A stretch of DNA of 64,000 nt from Streptomyces alfalfae (lineage in GTDB: Bacteria > Actinomycetota > Actinomycetes > Streptomycetales > Streptomycetaceae), in assembly GCF_004127445.1 (NCBI RefSeq), contig NZ_QEXM01000020.1, forward strand, positions 1-64,000. Direction: 5' to 3'. Positions 61,211 to 64,000 of the stretch are shown here, piece by piece. A model generated the notes under the pieces. It did no database searches. It saw only the letters and a list, made by a program, of their open reading frames with translations, and was not told the DNA's origin. Position 1 is the stretch's first letter. The number at the start of each line of letters is the position of its first letter. The translations under genes and the position numbers were made by a program.

Positions 61211-61276
61211 ACACCCTGGGCTCCTGACCCCCGCAGCCGCCGCCCACGCACTGCCGGCAACCCGCATCCGCGCAGA

Positions 61277-62245
61277 TCAGCGCACCCGTCCCCGGGGCTT
61301 CAGGGGCACAGACGGCAGTTCCGGAGCGGGCAGCGGGTCCCCGTCGTAGCCGTGGACCTCGCCGAAGCGGGCGCCGGCCGTCCAGTCCGCACGCGCCTGC
61401 ACGATGTCCTCGTTCGACCGTCCGATGAAGTTCCACCACATGATGATCTCCTCGCCGAACGGCGTCCCGCCGATCAGGAGCACGCGCGCGGGCGTGTCCG
61501 ACTCGTTGGTGAGTGTCAGGGTGGTGTGGCCCGTGCCGAGGTAGCCGAGCTCCGCCGGGCGCAGGGTGGCGCCGGCCATGACGATCTGGCCCTGGTCGAC
61601 GAGGAGGCCGTGTTCGAAGGACGCGTCCACGGCGAGCGTGGTCGTCGCGCGCGGCTCGATGAGCAGTTCGGCGCCGAGCAGCGGCGAGAACGTCCGCACC
61701 GGCGATGTCGAGCCCGCCAGCGTGCCCAGGAAGACCCTGGCCTCGGCTCCGTCCACCCGTACCGGAGTGGGGACGTAGTGCTGGAAGTCCCGGTCGGCGT
61801 TCCGATGCCCGTCGGGCAGCGCCACCCAGAGCTGGACGCCGTGGAGCACGGTGGTGGCGGGCGTGGAGACCTCCGAGTGGGCGATGCCGTGGCCGCCCGT
61901 CATCAGGTTCAGCTCCCCGGGCCGGACGAAGGCGTGGCTGCCGAGGCTGTCCCTGTGCTCGATCTCCCCGCTGAACAGCCAACTCACGGTCTGCAGGCCG
62001 ATGTGCGGGTGCGGTGCGACGTCCATGCCGCCGGATGCGGACACGTCGTCGGGTCCGTAGTGGTCGACGAAACACCAGGCTCCGATCAGCGTACGGGCGC
62101 GCTGGGGAAGGGTGCGCCGCACCGCCATGGCCCGCGGGCCGCCCAGCGGCACCTCGCGCGCGGAGAGGACCTCGGCCCGACGCGCGGTGCCACTGCCCTC
62201 GGCTCCGCAGCGCAGGGCGGCGGGATCACGCTCGGCATTGCTCAT
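61277..62245 (-). CDS. Pirin-family protein
   Basis: A 322-residue bicupin. Iron-site motif GGMDVAPHPHIGLQTVSWLF and GELNLMTGGHGIAHSEVST supply the His/Glu ligands; the C-terminal half carries PFGEEIIMWWNFIGRSNEDI, a pirin signature. Pirins bind iron and some oxidise flavonoids such as quercetin. Divergent from an AhpD-like gene, which suggests joint control by oxidative or quinone stress. An AAGATACTT element between them (62263-62271) may be an operator half. Confidence 0.92.
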   Translation of the reverse strand: MSNAERDPAALRCGAEGSGTARRAEVLSAREVPLGGPRAMAVRRTLPQRARTLIGAWCFVDHYGPDDVSASGGMDVAPHPHIGLQTVSWLFSGEIEHRDSLGSHAFVRPGELNLMTGGHGIAHSEVSTPATTVLHGVQLWVALPDGHRNADRDFQHYVPTPVRVDGAEARVFLGTLAGSTSPVRTFSPLLGAELLIEPRATTTLAVDASFEHGLLVDQGQIVMAGATLRPAELGYLGTGHTTLTLTNESDTPARVLLIGGTPFGEEIIMWWNFIGRSNEDIVQARADWTAGARFGEVHGYDGDPLPAPELPSVPLKPRGRVR

Positions 62246-62328
62246 CGCTGCCTTCCCCCATCAAGATACTTTGGCTTTCAACCACTGTCTTCGATCATAA
62301 ACCTTCACGAGTCCCAGAGGGAGCCCAC

Positions 62329-62853
62329 ATGGAGCGGCACGACCACCCGGAGCAGCGCGCCCACCAGCCGGAGCAGCACGCCCACCCGACCGTGCAGCGC
62401 GTCTACGTCGACAAGCAGAGCCCCAAGGCCTATCACGCGATGGTCGAGGCGTCGGCCGCCGTCAGGGCCACGGCGGCCGACGCCGGGCTCGACCGCATCC
62501 TCGTGGAGCTGGTCAACCTCCGCGTCTCCCAGCTCAACGGCTGCGCGTACTGCCTCGACGTGCACACCCGTACCGCCCTGCGCGAGGGCGAGACGACCCG
62601 ACGCCTCGGCGTGCTGGCCGCCTGGCGGGACACCGAACTGTTCACGCCCCGGGAGCGGGCGGCGCTGGCCCTGGCGGAGGCCACCACGCACCCGGCGGAC
62701 GCCGCCGCACAGGAGGCGGCGTACGCCGCCGCGCGTGAGCTGTTCTCCGACGCCGAGATATCGGCGGTGATCTGGGTGGCGATCACGATCAACGCGTTCA
62801 ACCGCGTCTCCATCCTGAGCAAGCATCCGGTGCGGGGCGCCCAGGGGCGGTGA
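62329..62853 (+). CDS. AhpD-like carboxymuconolactone-decarboxylase-family protein
   Basis: A 174-residue helical protein with AGAGGGAG before ATG 62329. A His/Glu/Gln-rich N-terminus (HDHPEQRAHQPEQHAHP) may bind metal and is not usual for the family. The core is LVELVNLRVSQLNGCAYCLD with CxxC followed by VHTRTALREGE (catalytic His), as in AhpD-type alkylhydroperoxidases. It uses paired Cys to reduce peroxides or disulfides. Divergent from pirin. Confidence 0.9.
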   Translation: MERHDHPEQRAHQPEQHAHPTVQRVYVDKQSPKAYHAMVEASAAVRATAADAGLDRILVELVNLRVSQLNGCAYCLDVHTRTALREGETTRRLGVLAAWRDTELFTPRERAALALAEATTHPADAAAQEAAYAAARELFSDAEISAVIWVAITINAFNRVSILSKHPVRGAQGR

Positions 62854-62976
62854 GCGGTCACAGCCGGTGCGCCGGGCGTCGACTCCCGCCGCCCGGCCGT
62901 CCCTGGCGTGGCGGACGACGGCCCCATGACGCGGCGTGCGCCACGAGTCGGCGTACGGCGAGTGCCTCCCCGGCGG
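62854..62976. other. Short convergent spacer
   Basis: No gene or strong hairpin seen. Confidence 0.4.
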
Positions 62977-63984
62977 TCACAGCCGCTCGGGCGTCGTGGG
63001 CGCCGCATGTGTCGGGTGCGCCGTATACGTGGGGTCTGCCGCCTGCGTCGGGTGAGCTGCGTGCCCTGCGCGAGCCAGGTGCGCCGCCACGTGAGCGGCA
63101 AAGGTGCGCGGCGCGCGGCCCGTGACGCGTTCCACGACGTCGCTGGTACGGTCCTCCGCTCCTCCGGCGATCGCCTCGTCCATGCCGGCGAGGAGATCGG
63201 CGAACGGTTCCGGCAGGCCCGTCGCGGTCAGCCGGTCCCGCATCGCCTCGCGGGAGACCGCGCGATGGCGGACCGTACGGCCCGTGACACGGGTGAGCGT
63301 GGCGGCGGCGTCGGCGTAACTGAGGGCCTCGGGGCCGGTGATGAGAGGGGCCGCGTTGTGCGGCCGTTCGTCCGTGAGGGCCCGTGCGGCGACCTCCGCG
63401 ATGTCGTCGGCGTCGATGAACGCGACGCGGCCGTCCCCGGTGGCCGTCACGATCTCGCCGCGCTCGCGGATGCTTTGCGCGTGCACATGGTCACCGGTGA
63501 AGTTCTGCATGAACCAGGAAGGTCGGAGCACCGCCCACTGCGGGAACCTCTCACGGATGCCCCGGTACACCTCGCCCAGGCCCTCGTCCGTCTCCGCGAT
63601 CGCCGATGACCCGAGCAGCACCACCCGCTCGACGCCCGCGCCGCGTGCCCGGTCCAGGAACGGGAGCATGGGCGCGGCCGGGTCCGGTGCGCCCACGGGC
63701 GCGACGAGGTAGACGCGGCGCACTCCGTCGAGCGCGGGGGCGTGGGTCGCCGGGTCGTTCCAGTCGAAGCGGGCCGTCTCCAGGCCGGCGGCCGGAGCGA
63801 GGCCAGCGGTCGTCCCGTGGGCAGCGGCCGGGTCGGGACCGGCAGCCGTGCCGTCATCGACCGCGGGGCCAGGATGGCGGCTCGCCACTCTGACCGCGTG
63901 CCCCGCCGCCACGAGGCGGGCCGTCACGCGACGGCCCGTCGTGCCGGTGCCGCCCGTCACCAGAACGCGCGTCGCCGTGCTCAT
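62977..63984 (-). CDS. NAD(P)H-binding NmrA/SDR-a5-type oxidoreductase
   Basis: A 335-residue protein. Nucleotide loop RVLVTGGTGTTGRRVTARLV, then VRRVYLVAPVGAPDPAAPML and RPSWFMQNFTGDHVHAQSIR. A low-complexity Ala/Gly/Pro insert (about 45-65) and a His/Thr/Pro-rich tail (AAHPTQAADPTYTAHPTHAA) are unusual and probably disordered. The enzyme class reduces quinones or small ketones. It is the third NmrA-type gene in the window. Confidence 0.87.
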   Translation of the reverse strand: MSTATRVLVTGGTGTTGRRVTARLVAAGHAVRVASRHPGPAVDDGTAAGPDPAAAHGTTAGLAPAAGLETARFDWNDPATHAPALDGVRRVYLVAPVGAPDPAAPMLPFLDRARGAGVERVVLLGSSAIAETDEGLGEVYRGIRERFPQWAVLRPSWFMQNFTGDHVHAQSIRERGEIVTATGDGRVAFIDADDIAEVAARALTDERPHNAAPLITGPEALSYADAAATLTRVTGRTVRHRAVSREAMRDRLTATGLPEPFADLLAGMDEAIAGGAEDRTSDVVERVTGRAPRTFAAHVAAHLARAGHAAHPTQAADPTYTAHPTHAAPTTPERL

Positions 63985-64000
63985 CGGGCCGCTCCCACGA

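Noticed and set aside
1..64000. CRISPR arrays and rRNA genes
   Set aside because: No regularly spaced repeats and no rRNA-like sequence were noticed.

Overview
The window is high-GC DNA (about 70%) with GTG/TTG starts, GC-rich codon third positions, ATGA-type overlaps and U-poor hairpin terminators. The gene families present (RppA-type type III PKS, SigE-family ECF factor, TipAL-like MerR, MmyB-like regulators, SpoIIE-type phosphatase, MbtH-coupled NRPS) point to a Streptomyces chromosome. The many transposase scraps and broken genes suggest an arm or other accessory region rather than the core.

Layout. 0-9.3 kb: a methyltransferase cut by the window edge, an ECF sigma factor with a membrane-anchored beta-propeller partner, a secreted M64-type metallopeptidase, a decayed stretch (Eis-like, WD40 and STAS remnants), then a hemerythrin / ferritin-like pair. 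9.4-19.1 kb: regulator-target pairs, mostly divergent, each with a visible palindrome (MarR/hydrolase, MmyB-like/flavodoxin-fold reductase, TetR/GNAT), a TipAL-like MerR coupled to a glycosyltransferase, and a secreted PI-PLC-like phosphodiesterase. 19.24-19.35 kb: an isolated, odd tRNA-Gly(UCC)-like gene with its own terminator. 19.6-23.9 kb: small membrane proteins, pseudogenes and a damaged IS5-family element. 24.0-26.9 kb: a translationally coupled rppA-cupin-P450 operon of the THN/flaviolin type. 26.9-32.3 kb: transposase fragments around a PAS-GAF-PP2C phosphatase, then MarR and NmrA genes with a double operator.

32.8-59.7 kb is the main feature: a nonribosomal peptide cluster. At the left, ArsR and MFS genes and a LOG-family gene share a matched palindrome. 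A long minus-strand operon (46.2 to 35.8 kb) carries LeuC, LeuD fused to a SnoaL-like domain, a branched-chain aminotransferase, an M20 amidohydrolase, a C-A-T-TE NRPS and a methyltransferase. Between them lie a plus-strand clavaminate-synthase-like oxygenase and a minus-strand short LeuA. A plus-strand operon (49.0-55.4 kb) carries an FMN glutamate-synthase-like protein, MbtH, an A-T NRPS and a C-A-T NRPS. It converges through two strong hairpins on a minus-strand operon with an AsnRS-like enzyme lacking an anticodon domain, a LuxR regulator and an ATP-grasp ligase; an XRE regulator follows. A simple reading is that LeuA/C/D plus the aminotransferase build a chain-extended amino acid (there is no LeuB), the oxygenase hydroxylates a residue, and three modules (A-T, C-A-T, C-A-T-TE) assemble a short peptide. 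By my hand-read codes its last residue looks Asp/Asn-like and its middle residue aliphatic. A composite box built on TTCCG, CCGGAA and TTCCGG lies upstream of two of the cluster's operons.

60.5-64 kb: a truncated ATPase, divergent pirin and AhpD-like genes, and an NmrA-type oxidoreductase. All product assignments are from reading sequence by eye; no database search was run.
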